Under the pieces are notes generated by a model that did not search any database, was not told the origin of the DNA, and worked only from the letters and a program-made list of their open reading frames with translations. Position numbers and translations under genes: made by a program. A DNA stretch of 64,000 nucleotides from IMG/VR virus record IMGVR_UViG_3300047157_000162, positions 62,001-126,000 of that record; one strand, written 5' to 3'. This stretch comes from a virus. Shown here piece after piece: positions 10,277-16,567 of this stretch. Position 1 is the first letter of the stretch. The number at the start of each line of letters is the position of its first letter.

Positions 10277-11632
10277 CTACCCTATCTTCTGTACCAAAAC
10301 TCTAACGCTATTAGTTGGTGTTGCGGCAAATGTAATTGTTGCTTCAGAGGTAGATCCTCTTTCAACATCTGCGTAAACAGTTTCATCGGTTGTTACATCA
10401 TAAAGCTGTATAATAACATCTTTAGTTCCTAAGCTATGAGTTATGGTTGCCGTATCTGTTATTGTTACCGCATATGTGTTTGAAGAATTTGTATCTGTGT
10501 TTGTTACAGTTGCCGTACCTGATGCATAAGCAACACTTATTCCAGTACCGGCATTTACATTACCAATACCTACCGTTGTAAGATCCGCAAGGTCAATGTT
10601 ATTTTGTACTGTTGTCCATTCTGCTAATGTGGTTGGTGCATTATTGTTAGCTATAAGCACATCACCTACCCTTACTTGCTCTGTGAAGAATAAACCATCT
10701 ACTGTAACCGTATATGTCCATCCAGTTTTAATAGCTGAACTCGGTGAAGAATCTAAGTCTGGTGTATTTGTTGCCGCATCATATCCACCTTGATAGCTTA
10801 ATGCTCCTGTTACTGCTTGATCAACATAGTGCTTTGAAGCCGCGTCTGTATCAGCTGACGGTACTTGTGGTATTGTTAACTGACCAGCAACACTTGATTG
10901 TCCGGTTCCAGACACTGTTAATTCGCCTGCTAGATCTATACTATCATCTAAATTTACTGTTACCGTATCGGTTGCACCTACAACTGTGGTTATATTAGTA
11001 CCTCCGGCTATGTCTAAAGTATTTCCGCTATCTATTGTTTGATCAGTTCCTGAATCAGCTGTTACACTAAATGTATAAGCTTCAGCGGAGGGCATTGTAA
11101 CTGTTTTAACATTTAAAGCAGTTACGTGACCTGTTGTATTTGTTGTTACAGAATCTACAACTGTAAATGTACCTGCGTAACCAGGAGAGCCTGTAGATGT
11201 TGTATCTGTTCTAGTTGTTAAATCATGATTAACAATAGGTACTGGCCCTGTTTGATCTGTTACATTTATATAAGTACCTCCTTGTACTTCAGTTACATCT
11301 CCAAAAGGAATTGTTGCCCATGTATTATCTTTAGTTAAAAACCTAGACGCTGAAGTTGAAGTGCCATCAACCGCTGATAAGTCTACAGTATACGCTCTTT
11401 TTATCGATGTTCCTCCATTAGTCAGACTTACAAATGTACCGTTTGCAAAATCAGTTTGAACTAAACTAACCCAAGTGTCGGTTGCATTGGAATAGTACTT
11501 AGCTATTGTATCGCTACTGTCAAAGTATATTTGAGCCGCTGCAGCTGTTGGTGCCGTACCGGTGATATGTAGCTTAGCGTTTTGTAATTGATTATCGCTA
11601 AGATTAATGTTATTTAAAAAAGGTATTGCCAT
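10277..11632 (-). CDS. Tail fibre/appendage protein
   Basis: The protein has 451 residues, beginning MAIPFLNNINLSDNQLQNAKLH, a short helical head typical of phage neck or fibre proteins. Ser/Thr/Asp-rich beta sequence follows, with a region like a trimeric fibre shaft (TQFVSLTNGGTSIKRAY, DKTNTWATIPFGDV) and collagen-free repeats. The C-terminal 70 residues (AVTITDTATITHSLGTKDVIIQLYDVTTDETVYADV) match the compact beta domain found at the tips of many Bacteroidota phage fibres. The same type of domain ends the neighbouring protein encoded at 11635-12493 (TWTVQHNLDKFPSVTMVL), suggesting duplication. It is probably a subunit or partner of the long fibres downstream. Confidence 0.75.
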   Translation of the reverse strand: MAIPFLNNINLSDNQLQNAKLHITGTAPTAAAAQIYFDSSDTIAKYYSNATDTWVSLVQTDFANGTFVSLTNGGTSIKRAYTVDLSAVDGTSTSASRFLTKDNTWATIPFGDVTEVQGGTYINVTDQTGPVPIVNHDLTTRTDTTSTGSPGYAGTFTVVDSVTTNTTGHVTALNVKTVTMPSAEAYTFSVTADSGTDQTIDSGNTLDIAGGTNITTVVGATDTVTVNLDDSIDLAGELTVSGTGQSSVAGQLTIPQVPSADTDAASKHYVDQAVTGALSYQGGYDAATNTPDLDSSPSSAIKTGWTYTVTVDGLFFTEQVRVGDVLIANNNAPTTLAEWTTVQNNIDLADLTTVGIGNVNAGTGISVAYASGTATVTNTDTNSSNTYAVTITDTATITHSLGTKDVIIQLYDVTTDETVYADVERGSTSEATITFAATPTNSVRVLVQKIG

Positions 11633-11634
11633 AA

Positions 11635-11994
11635 TTAGTTCATATATGCTTTGCCTGATTCAGCAGAAGCGAAGGTTATTGTTAAATTGTTTTCATCGAT
11701 GTATACTATATCTCCGTAACCTTTCTGCCCGGTGGACAAAACCATAGTTACAGAAGGAAACTTATCTAGGTTATGCTGAACAGTCCACGTTGCACTAGCA
11801 GATGCTTGTACAAATGTATATGTTTCGTTCGCTCTAGCCCAAACGTTATCTCCTCGTAGGAATTTAGTATTATCAGGCGTACCAGTAGCTGACAATGATG
11901 CTGTAATTTCTACGTTACCCGTTGTAGGCGTTGTAGGTGTCATATCTATAAACGTCAGTATCAGATGTATCAACACTGTCAACACCTGTAGCAC
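11635..11994 (-). CDS. C-terminal fragment of frameshifted fibre-tip protein
   Basis: Real coding in this frame starts at about 11945 with IDMTPTTPTTGNVEIT; the first 17 or so residues of the open frame (MLQVLTVLIHLIL) are shadow sequence. It continues the upstream gene (11915-12493), whose frame ends prematurely. Its C-terminal domain (TWTVQHNLDKFPSVTMVLSTG...YIDENNLTITF) matches the compact tip domain also seen at the end of the next gene. Together the two frames give about 284 residues. The break lies in GTTTATAGAT, where a TA seems to be missing. Confidence 0.7.
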   Translation of the reverse strand: MLQVLTVLIHLILTFIDMTPTTPTTGNVEITASLSATGTPDNTKFLRGDNVWARANETYTFVQASASATWTVQHNLDKFPSVTMVLSTGQKGYGDIVYIDENNLTITFASAESGKAYMN

Positions 11995-12493
11995 CGAGTT
12001 CTAAATAAAAGTTTACAAGAGTATAATAGTGATCCATATCTATAGATCCATTACCTCCTAAATATTCTAATGTTAATGTATAAAAGTTAGTTGTACCAAT
12101 TTGCGTGTACCCTCTCATTATATAATGCCCAAATGAACCCTTACCGGCTACATCTTGGAACATTACTTGCTCATCTATTAAATACTCTAAGAAAGGTGAA
12201 ACAATCTGACCAGATAGGTCCATGTTTGATATTACTATAGACGTAATGCTTGACCAAGGTGTGTCATCACCGCTTCCGGCTGCAAAAGCAAAAGTACCTG
12301 CTTTAAAAGAAGGGTCTTGTACAAACTGATAGTTCATCTGACCGGCAATTGCCACCTTACCGTTTATATTCAGGTAGTCCGCTACTGCTTTAGCCGTATA
12401 CTGCTTCGTTTGTCTATTGACGGAGTCAGTTCCTACCCAAGCATCTGTATCAGTTATAGTCTGATCGTAAGGATATGAATATATTATTGCCAT
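11915..12493 (-). CDS. Tail protein, N-terminal fragment (frameshift near 11950)
   Basis: The open frame has 192 residues and begins MAIIYSYPYDQTITDTDAWVG, a pattern seen at the start of baseplate or fibre-adaptor proteins in related phages. It reads well as far as VDSVDTSDTDVY near 11950, then drifts (RYDTYNAYNG) to a stop. The alternative frame picks up IDMTPTTPTTGNVEIT, so this and 11635-11994 are one gene interrupted by a short indel. It is the second gene of the leftward unit, three bases after the small basic gene. The precise role is unknown; virion location is inferred from its neighbours. Confidence 0.75.
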   Translation of the reverse strand: MAIIYSYPYDQTITDTDAWVGTDSVNRQTKQYTAKAVADYLNINGKVAIAGQMNYQFVQDPSFKAGTFAFAAGSGDDTPWSSITSIVISNMDLSGQIVSPFLEYLIDEQVMFQDVAGKGSFGHYIMRGYTQIGTTNFYTLTLEYLGGNGSIDMDHYYTLVNFYLELGATGVDSVDTSDTDVYRYDTYNAYNG

Positions 12494-12495
12494 GT

Positions 12496-12762
12496 TTATC
12501 TTTTATTTTGTTTTCTTTCGGCTTTAGTACCGTCTTTTTTACTCTTACTCTGCGTTCCACCTCTGTTATGAGACGATGTAACACATCTTTTAGTATTATG
12601 GTCATAATCGTGTCCTTTAGGACAATCCTTTCTTTGACTCTCAGCCTTAAATCTCCTTCTCCTGTCGGTCATAGCGTACTTCTTGTCCCTGATTGCTTTA
12701 GCCTTCGCTGCTGCTGGACTTAATTTTTGCTTCGGTCCGCCTTTTCTTCTTGGTTTTGCCAT
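12496..12762 (-). CDS. Small Lys/Arg-rich protein, first gene of the leftward unit
   Basis: The protein has 88 residues and is very basic (PRRKGGPKQKLSPAAAKAKAIRDKKYAMTDRRRR). A Cys/His cluster (DCPKGHDYDHNTKRC) could bind a metal. It is the promoter-proximal gene of the leftward late unit, 64 bp from inverted repeat A. Small basic proteins of this kind recur at the other end of the late region (31702-32108 and 61133-62281). Nucleic-acid binding or a packaged virion role is plausible from charge, but no family function is recognised. Confidence 0.75.
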   Translation of the reverse strand: MAKPRRKGGPKQKLSPAAAKAKAIRDKKYAMTDRRRRFKAESQRKDCPKGHDYDHNTKRCVTSSHNRGGTQSKSKKDGTKAERKQNKR

Positions 12763-12825
12763 AATATTGTTTTCGTATACATTATATACTTACATGTTAT
12801 ACCTAAATTTTACAATATCATAAAC

Positions 12826-12869
12826 GCGACGATAGCCTCTTATTAATATATATAACTAGCTAATGTCAC
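12826..12869. repeat. Inverted repeat A (GCGACGATAGC / GCTAATGTCAC)
   Basis: Two 11-bp arms that are imperfect reverse complements flank a 22-bp AT-only-like spacer containing TATTAATATATATAA. Matching elements lie at 14258-14302 and 20344-20387 with the same arms and spacing. This copy sits 64 bp upstream of the first leftward gene. It may be an operator or a symmetric promoter. Confidence 0.7.
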
Positions 12870-12969
12870 ACTTACTGAAATAAAAAAACGTTGCAAATAG
12901 AGAGTGATGGGGTTGCACCTTTACATTACCTCAACAATCCTATAAGAAAACGCGTTTCAAATTAGGGGC

Positions 12970-13142
12970 CCCCGGCCTTTTTTTCGGCTTTGGCGCACGG
13001 TTTCGGCTTTTCGGTGCGGTTTACGGTGCAGGTTCAGGCTTATGCTATCGGGTCTGGTACTGCGGTGCGGCTTACTGGCATCTGGATCCTGGATGTTCGG
13101 CTTACGGTTGCGGTTCGGCTACGGCTTACGGCTTGCCGTTTG
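12970..13142 (+). other. GC-rich low-complexity tract of TTCGGCTT/TACGGTTT-like units
   Basis: On the plus strand this stretch is almost free of A and is built from degenerate units such as TTCGGC, ACGGTT and GCTTACGG. It contrasts sharply with the AT-rich genome around it. It can be read as a Gly/Tyr/Cys-rich peptide but no start or partner supports that. It may be an origin-associated or structural RNA region; the function is unknown. Confidence 0.6.
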
Positions 13143-13165
13143 TATAGCATTTGTACAAGACGAAT

Positions 13166-13187
13166 ACGATGGAGATCCGATAATATA
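13166..13187 (+). promoter_or_regulatory. ACGA-N9-GATAATATA element 1
   Basis: This is the first of twelve copies of a two-box element: A(C/T)ACGA, then GATAATAT beginning exactly 13 nt after the ACGA. The copies sit in the gaps before the small rightward genes, usually 22-35 nt upstream of an ATG. The second box resembles a -10. The spacing is too short for a sigma-70 -35/-10 pair, and the Bacteroidota TTTG / TAnnTTTG consensus is absent. This copy precedes 13213. Confidence 0.75.
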
Positions 13188-13212
13188 AGTGAATCTAAAA
13201 TAAATATAAGAT

Positions 13213-13329
13213 ATGAAACCAAAGTAACCAGAATAGACAAAGATCTACGACAGATACCCAGGACAGGTTGACCAGATCAAAGCCTACATCGAGAATGAAA
13301 ACAGACTACGACCAGGATCAATTCCTTGA
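13213..13329 (+). pseudogene. Small ORF interrupted by two in-frame stops
   Basis: Downstream of element 1 an ATG gives MKPK, stop, PE, stop, then a gene-like stretch TKIYDRYPGQVDQIKAYIE ending at 13329. All of this is in one frame. The codon choice (CCA GGA CAG GAC CAG ATC) is less AT-rich than in neighbouring genes. It could be a decayed gene, a gene with sequencing errors, or one that starts inside. It overlaps the next small ORF by 35 bases. Confidence 0.35.
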
Positions 13330-13375
13330 AGAAGATATACTTGAAGACATACTAACTAAATTAGATATAATATAA
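13295..13375 (+). CDS. Small acidic peptide (26 aa)
   Basis: MKTDYDQDQFLEEDILEDIL and on to LDII: strongly acidic, probably helical. Its stop overlaps the ATG of the next gene (TAATG), the translational coupling pattern used across this region. No family is recognised. The short length keeps confidence moderate. Confidence 0.4.
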   Translation: MKTDYDQDQFLEEDILEDILTKLDII

Positions 13376-13512
13376 TGTACAGATCAGAAATCAGAACCAG
13401 ACCAGATGGAACCAGCTACGTGCAATGTATCTGGATCGGAGACCAGACCAAAGGATCAGACCAGGGAACAGCAACTGACCTCAGCCCAGCTCAAGGCTTG
13501 GAACACGACTGA
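13375..13512 (+). CDS. Small hypothetical protein (45 aa)
   Basis: It begins MYRSEIRTRPDGTSYVQCIW, with the ATG overlapping the previous stop (TAATG). It has a beta-hairpin-like, Arg-rich start and a Gly/Asp/Gln-rich end. Its codons are richer in C and G than those of nearby genes, like the interrupted ORF before it. The function is unknown. Confidence 0.45.
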   Translation: MYRSEIRTRPDGTSYVQCIWIGDQTKGSDQGTATDLSPAQGLEHD

Positions 13513-13593
13513 GTAATGCTCAGGACCGGAGGCGCAGCCGAAGGCTGTATAGCACGTATAGCATACTGCGTATAGCATTTTGACAGAGTGAAC

Positions 13594-13615
13594 ACGATCT
13601 CATTTCGATAATATA
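13594..13615 (+). promoter_or_regulatory. ACGA-N9-GATAATATA element 2
   Basis: AACACGATC is followed by GATAATATAAGTGAATAACA; the ACGA-to-GATAAT distance is 13. Copy 3 lies 84 bp downstream, and both are followed by the same GTGAATAACAAAT, so a local duplication formed one of them. Only a 6-codon ORF lies between. Confidence 0.7.
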
Positions 13616-13677
13616 AGTGAATAACAAATTAAGTAAAATGTTTGAAATTAGAAAATAATAAAAATAACAAACTAAAT

Positions 13678-13699
13678 ACGAAGACTATTCGATAATATA
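13678..13699 (+). promoter_or_regulatory. ACGA-N9-GATAATATA element 3
   Basis: AATACGAAG is followed by GATAATATAAGTGAATAACA, with the spacing of 13 kept. The gene at 13744 starts 53 nt after the second box, the longest leader in the set. Confidence 0.7.
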
Positions 13700-13743
13700 A
13701 GTGAATAACAAATAAAATAATAATAACTAAATAAATTTAAATT

Positions 13744-14082
13744 ATGTCAAATCAAGAATTAATTACAAACGCGATCGCAAACATGTCAAACGAAGAAAAA
13801 GCAACAATCTTCCCTCCGATCACAAGAGCCAACTTCGTAGTCCGTAAATCATGGCTCGGCCGAAATCAAATCATAACTTTCAACACGAAAGCGACCAAGA
13901 CAAAGCCAAGTGTCAAAGTAACGTACAATCACGATGAAGTACTGGAACTAATGTTGCCGAAACTAAACATCATGCCATGTTGGATCAAACGTGGATACTG
14001 GTCACAGTCGACAGACATGCCGGCTAACACGAGACATCTGTCAGATCGTGTAACAATTGAAACTGAGGCTACTGAAAAGTAG
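13744..14082 (+). CDS. Hypothetical protein (112 aa)
   Basis: The protein begins MSNQELITNAIANMSNEEKA, a helical start, followed by a beta-rich basic middle (NFVVRKSWLGRNQIITFNTK) and a Thr/Glu tail. It has no membrane segment or known motif. It is the first sizeable gene of the rightward unit, behind two tandem promoter-like elements, so strong early expression is likely. Position suggests an early host-takeover or regulatory protein, but nothing in the sequence proves it. Confidence 0.75.
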   Translation: MSNQELITNAIANMSNEEKATIFPPITRANFVVRKSWLGRNQIITFNTKATKTKPSVKVTYNHDEVLELMLPKLNIMPCWIKRGYWSQSTDMPANTRHLSDRVTIETEATEK

Positions 14083-14111
14083 TCTTAGGATCAACCCCTG
14101 ACAACACAAAC

Positions 14112-14133
14112 ACGAGTAACAAACGATAATATT
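14112..14133 (+). promoter_or_regulatory. ACGA-N9-GATAATATT element 4
   Basis: AACACGAGT is followed by GATAATATTAACA at the standard 13-nt spacing; only the last base of the second box deviates. The ATG of the 31-residue Cys-rich gene is 28 nt downstream. Confidence 0.65.
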
Positions 14134-14152
14134 AACAAATAAAACAAAAATT

Positions 14153-14248
14153 ATGTATTCAAATTGCTGCGGCTCAGAAGCGAGCTATCTATCAGACGAG
14201 TTATGTGGACAGTGCCTGGAATGGGCAGAGTTCGATGACGAAGAGTAA
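14153..14248 (+). CDS. Tiny Cys-rich zinc-ribbon-like peptide (31 aa)
   Basis: MYSNCCGSEASYLSDELCGQ, followed by a second Cys and an acidic tail. Two pairs, CC and C-x-x-C, about 12 residues apart can form one zinc knuckle. A second acidic mini zinc-binder lies at 23644-23751. It has its own promoter-like element. Similar mini-ribbons in phages bind host enzymes, but here that is only a possibility. Confidence 0.6.
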   Translation: MYSNCCGSEASYLSDELCGQCLEWAEFDDEE

Positions 14249-14257
14249 ACAAAAAAC

Positions 14258-14302
14258 GTGACAATAGCCTACTATTATATTAATATAACAAGCTAACGTC
14301 AC
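14258..14302. repeat. Inverted repeat B (GTGACAATAGC / GCTAACGTCAC)
   Basis: Same arms and spacer size (45 bp in all) as repeats A and C, with an AT spacer containing TATTATATTAATATAA. It begins 10 bp after the stop of the 31-residue gene and leads into 290 bp of noncoding DNA. Confidence 0.7.
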
Positions 14303-14590
14303 ACTTTTTAACCTTACCGCTTCGGAAGTTCCGTTGCGAGGCTTGGCCTGGGTATTTTGCTATACACCGGAAGAGTAGACTCCGCCCTACGCGACGTTTA
14401 AATGCTATACATCACCCAATATGCTACGATCTTAAGTGAAAATCACCTAAAAACCTCCACTTTGTAGGCAAATTAACTAAAAAACACTCTATTTGTAGTG
14501 AAATTACCTACTTTTACTCAATAAGAGAGGTAGTGTAATACTTTCTACTACTATTTTTACTCACTAATATTTTTACACCTTTACAAAACA
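14303..14590 (+). other. Noncoding stretch with short repeats
   Basis: No gene is seen. The first 100 bases are GC-richer (cttcggaag, cctgggtatt, tccgccctacgcg) and contain two inverted TATAGCA boxes. The rest is AT-rich with two imperfect direct copies of a cTTTGTAGgcAAATTA-like unit (about 14460-14510). It may be an RNA leader or regulatory DNA for the genes after 14638; nothing firmer can be said. Confidence 0.5.
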
Positions 14591-14593
14591 AAT

Positions 14594-14615
14594 ACGATCA
14601 CCTAACGATAATATA
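14594..14615 (+). promoter_or_regulatory. ACGA-N9-GATAATATA element 5
   Basis: AATACGATC is followed by GATAATATATGTGAAT with the standard 13-nt spacing; the ATG of 14638 is 31 nt after the second box. Confidence 0.75.
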
Positions 14616-14637
14616 TGTGAATTTAAAAATAATACTT

Positions 14638-14844
14638 ATGAAACCAAAAAATGTTGAATTTATTGAAGAATTTATAGAAATACTAGGTGGCGACAATTTT
14701 TTCCTATGCGACCTGATCGATCAAGATCAACTATTTACTATGCAAGGTGAGTTAGCCCAACTAATATGTGATCACGCTAACAACGGAACTTCAGTGGCAA
14801 GACATTTAGTACCATTATTACCTAACACATTTAAAGTAGAATAA
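14638..14844 (+). CDS. Hypothetical acidic protein (68 aa)
   Basis: The start MKPKNVEFIEEFIEIL is preferred over an upstream in-frame GTG at 14617 that overlaps the promoter-like element. The protein is acidic and helical with no known motif. It leads a run of four closely packed small genes, ending with 15171-15392. Confidence 0.65.
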   Translation: MKPKNVEFIEEFIEILGGDNFFLCDLIDQDQLFTMQGELAQLICDHANNGTSVARHLVPLLPNTFKVE

Positions 14845-14845
14845 T

Positions 14846-14962
14846 ATGAAAGAATATCACGGATTTAATAGCGAACAAGAGTATGAAGAGTATGCACAGT
14901 TAATGTGGTTAATAAATAATAATAAAGAACAAGATTGTAGGTATGAATTTCATGCAAGGTAA
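14846..14962 (+). CDS. Small hypothetical protein (38 aa)
   Basis: MKEYHGFNSEQEYEEYAQLM and a further 18 residues; acidic and helical. It starts one base after the previous stop and overlaps the next gene by 20 bases. Both the packing and the purine-rich leader support translation. No family is recognised. Confidence 0.5.
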   Translation: MKEYHGFNSEQEYEEYAQLMWLINNNKEQDCRYEFHAR

Positions 14963-15146
14963 CGACTACGAATACTTTAAAAAATTGTGGTGCGAAAACA
15001 ACGAACATTTACTACAATTTTATAGAGAAATGTTATATACTTTTCCAATAGAGTGTAATAGTGTGAATACAATAGAATTTATTAACAAGTGTATGTGGGC
15101 GTTTCATTCAACCTCAGTGTTATACGATGAATACGGAAGCAAATAA
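14943..15146 (+). CDS. Hypothetical protein (67 aa)
   Basis: It begins MNFMQGNDYEYFKKLWCENN. It is rich in aromatic residues and Asn, probably helical, with three Cys. It overlaps the previous ORF by 20 bases. No recognisable domain; it belongs to the early small-gene array. Confidence 0.6.
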   Translation: MNFMQGNDYEYFKKLWCENNEHLLQFYREMLYTFPIECNSVNTIEFINKCMWAFHSTSVLYDEYGSK

Positions 15147-15170
15147 GAACTAAAATAAAAAAGTAATACT

Positions 15171-15392
15171 ATGATGACAATGAAAGAAGTGTGTGCATAC
15201 GTCGCACAAAAGAGAAAAGCGGATGCTATACAACACCGCAAAACGGTAACCCAGGGTGAATATTGTTCAGGGTTGACAGCGAAAGAATACCGAAAAGTGA
15301 AAACTAAAGGTAAAGGATCGGGTAGTAAAGGTAGATCATTCTCCCACACTAAATTGTGGAATCACTACAACCAACCAGTGACTACAAACTAA
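15171..15392 (+). CDS. Hypothetical basic protein (73 aa)
   Basis: MMTMKEVCAYVAQKRKADAI begins a helical segment, followed by a Lys/Gly/Ser-rich C-terminal half (KTKGKGSGSKGRSFSHTKLW). The basic tail suggests nucleic-acid contact. The start may be the second or third Met. Promoter-like element 6 begins three bases after its stop. Confidence 0.6.
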   Translation: MMTMKEVCAYVAQKRKADAIQHRKTVTQGEYCSGLTAKEYRKVKTKGKGSGSKGRSFSHTKLWNHYNQPVTTN

Positions 15393-15394
15393 AT

Positions 15395-15416
15395 ACGATC
15401 ACCTATTGATAATATA
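15395..15416 (+). promoter_or_regulatory. ACGA-N9-GATAATATA element 6
   Basis: AATACGATC then GATAATATATACGAA at the standard 13-nt spacing. It directly follows the stop of the 73-residue gene; the ATG at 15438 is 30 nt downstream. Confidence 0.75.
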
Positions 15417-15437
15417 TACGAAATTAAAACAATAATA

Positions 15438-15536
15438 ATGAGAAATTTTAAACACAAAGTACTATTTGTACTAAAGCGAGCAAACAGAGTATTAACCGAT
15501 CTTGGCACCGCAGCGGCCTGGGCAATAAGAAATTAA
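15438..15536 (+). CDS. Small basic peptide (32 aa)
   Basis: MRNFKHKVLFVLKRANRVLT and then DLGTAAAWAIRN. It is an amphipathic, basic helix that could bind RNA, membrane or a host protein. It stands 30 nt after a promoter-like element and two bases before the next gene. Confidence 0.5.
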   Translation: MRNFKHKVLFVLKRANRVLTDLGTAAAWAIRN

Positions 15537-15538
15537 CT

Positions 15539-15793
15539 ATGGAATTATGTGAAAATATAACCGTGAACGGTTGGGATTTTGAACTAGTAGAAAACGATGT
15601 AGATGATATATTCTACCAATGTAGAGGCGAAGTAATGTACGACGACGAACACGATGAAATGCCAGAACCAAGTCTTTGGCGAGCAGCACAAAAATTAGTA
15701 GATATACTAGTGAATGACGGCTTAAGAGTATACGCTGGTCACTCTGAAAAGGGCTGGGTAGAAGTAACAATAAATGTAAATAATGGAGCATAG
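15539..15793 (+). CDS. Hypothetical acidic protein (84 aa)
   Basis: It begins MELCENITVNGWDFELVEND. Very acidic (DDEHDEMPEPS in the middle), with an alternating beta pattern at both ends. Acidic early phage proteins often mimic DNA, and a DNA-mimic role is possible but unproven. Ends overlapping the next gene by 11 bases. Confidence 0.65.
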   Translation: MELCENITVNGWDFELVENDVDDIFYQCRGEVMYDDEHDEMPEPSLWRAAQKLVDILVNDGLRVYAGHSEKGWVEVTINVNNGA

Positions 15794-16037
15794 AGGTTAT
15801 TCATATAAAGAAATTCAAGTAACAAATTGGCGAGATGTCACGTCAACAATGTACCAATGCAATGACGTTGATCTACTCAAACACACAGATGTAAGCGTGT
15901 TTACAAAGTTCACTGAAAAGCGAATGCAAGAAGCGATCGACTACTATATAGATAACGTAGAGTACCATAAAAACTTAAAAACATTAACCGAAAAAGCGGT
16001 AAAAGATTTTTACAAACTGAATACGATTAAAGATTGA
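15783..16037 (+). CDS. Hypothetical protein (84 aa)
   Basis: It begins MEHRGYSYKEIQVTNWRDVT and is mostly helical toward the C-terminus (MQEAIDYYIDNVEYHKNLKT). Its last five codons lie inside promoter-like element 7, so DNA there codes for protein and carries a regulatory box. No family is recognised. Confidence 0.65.
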   Translation: MEHRGYSYKEIQVTNWRDVTSTMYQCNDVDLLKHTDVSVFTKFTEKRMQEAIDYYIDNVEYHKNLKTLTEKAVKDFYKLNTIKD

Positions 16038-16044
16038 TAATATA
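16023..16044 (+). promoter_or_regulatory. ACGA-N9-GATAATATA element 7
   Basis: AATACGATT then GATAATATATACGAA at the standard 13-nt spacing. It overlaps the 3' end of the preceding gene, whose stop is the TGA inside TTGATAAT. The next ATG (16066) is 30 nt downstream. Confidence 0.75.
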
Positions 16045-16065
16045 TACGAATCTAAAACTAATATA

Positions 16066-16248
16066 ATGAAAAATACAATTAAATTTATCCACTCAAAACA
16101 AATAGTATTAAACGGTAAAGTATATAAACCATATCTTGTCGGTGAGTTACCATCAACGTTCGGTTTTATCTACAACGAAGATAAAGATCAAGAAGGTATA
16201 ACTGAGTGGTTCAACTACAAAGGATTAACTTACTTAAAAAAACAATAA
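16066..16248 (+). CDS. Hypothetical protein (60 aa)
   Basis: It begins MKNTIKFIHSKQIVLNGKVY. It looks like a small beta-rich fold (two hairpins with KPYLVGELPSTFGFIYN). The next ATG follows one base after its stop (TAATATG). Function unknown; it belongs to the early small-gene array. Confidence 0.6.
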   Translation: MKNTIKFIHSKQIVLNGKVYKPYLVGELPSTFGFIYNEDKDQEGITEWFNYKGLTYLKKQ

Positions 16249-16249
16249 T

Positions 16250-16369
16250 ATGAAGTTAGCAGCGGATCTACTACAAGAATTATCAATGTACATCAACCTC
16301 AACTATGAAGATGATTGGTACTTACAAGAAAAAGTAAATGAATTAAAAACTAGAATATATGAGCAATAA
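16250..16369 (+). CDS. Small helical protein (39 aa)
   Basis: MKLAADLLQELSMYINLNYE and a helical coiled tail (LQEKVNELKTRIYEQ). It begins just after the previous gene and overlaps the next by 11 bases. The heptad-like hydrophobic spacing suggests it pairs with another helix. No family is recognised. Confidence 0.5.
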   Translation: MKLAADLLQELSMYINLNYEDDWYLQEKVNELKTRIYEQ

Positions 16370-16550
16370 AAGAAACTTATACGAAATAGCGGAGAGCGTC
16401 GCTGACATAACTCTCGAACTAATGGAAGACAGTATTGACTGGCAACTAGGCGATTATCCCGCCGACGGTGACGACTACAATGCTATACACCAACAAGTAA
16501 TGCAACGTGCGATCGAAATAATGTACAAACAAAACACGATCACCCAATGA
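16359..16550 (+). CDS. Hypothetical acidic protein (63 aa)
   Basis: It begins MSNKRNLYEIAESVADITLE, helical and acidic. The last codons (NTITQ) and stop are encoded inside promoter-like element 8. It is the last protein gene before the RNA/tRNA locus. Confidence 0.6.
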   Translation: MSNKRNLYEIAESVADITLELMEDSIDWQLGDYPADGDDYNAIHQQVMQRAIEIMYKQNTITQ

Positions 16551-16557
16551 TAATATA
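16536..16557 (+). promoter_or_regulatory. ACGA-N9-GATAATATA element 8, upstream of RNA genes
   Basis: AACACGATC then GATAATATAAATG at the standard 13-nt spacing. What follows is not a protein gene but the GC-rich folded segment at 16568 and the tRNA at 16652. This supports a transcriptional rather than a translational role for the element. Confidence 0.75.
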
Positions 16558-16567
16558 AATGTAATAC

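Larger units (their letters stand above)
12763..13212. other. Divergent noncoding region between the two transcription units
   Basis: About 450 bp without a convincing gene separates leftward 12762 from rightward 13213. It holds inverted repeat A (12826-12869), a GC-rich palindromic spot (ggggcccc near 12964) and a G/T-rich low-complexity tract (about 12970-13140). It also holds one TATAGCA box (13143) and the first ACGA/GATAATAT element (13166-13187). This is the natural place for both outward promoters and possibly the replication origin; that role is inferred. Confidence 0.7.
13143..13577 (+). repeat. TATAGCA iteron-like boxes (13143, 13548, 13557, 13571)
   Basis: TATAGCA occurs at 13143-13149, then three times closely spaced at 13548-13554, 13557-13563 and 13571-13577 (the last two as CGTATAGCA and GCGTATAGCA). 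Inverted copies occur at 14358-14364 and 14403-14409 in the next noncoding stretch. A small perfect hairpin (CAGCC, GAA loop, GGCTG; 13535-13547) directly precedes the triple. The clustering resembles origin iterons or binding sites for a phage regulator, but the unit is short. Confidence 0.45.

Noticed and set aside
2874-12723. Numerous rightward ORFs opposite the tail-fibre genes
   Set aside because: They are shadows of the repeat-rich leftward genes, with repetitive Pro/Thr/Leu peptides and no leaders.
12990-13271. 93-residue rightward ORF across the G/T-rich tract
   Set aside because: Low-complexity composition, no plausible leader and overlap with a promoter-like element argue against translation.
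13213-13329. Stop-codon reassignment (TAA/TAG read as Gln)
   Set aside because: TAA and TAG end most other genes in the window cleanly, so only this short ORF would need recoding.
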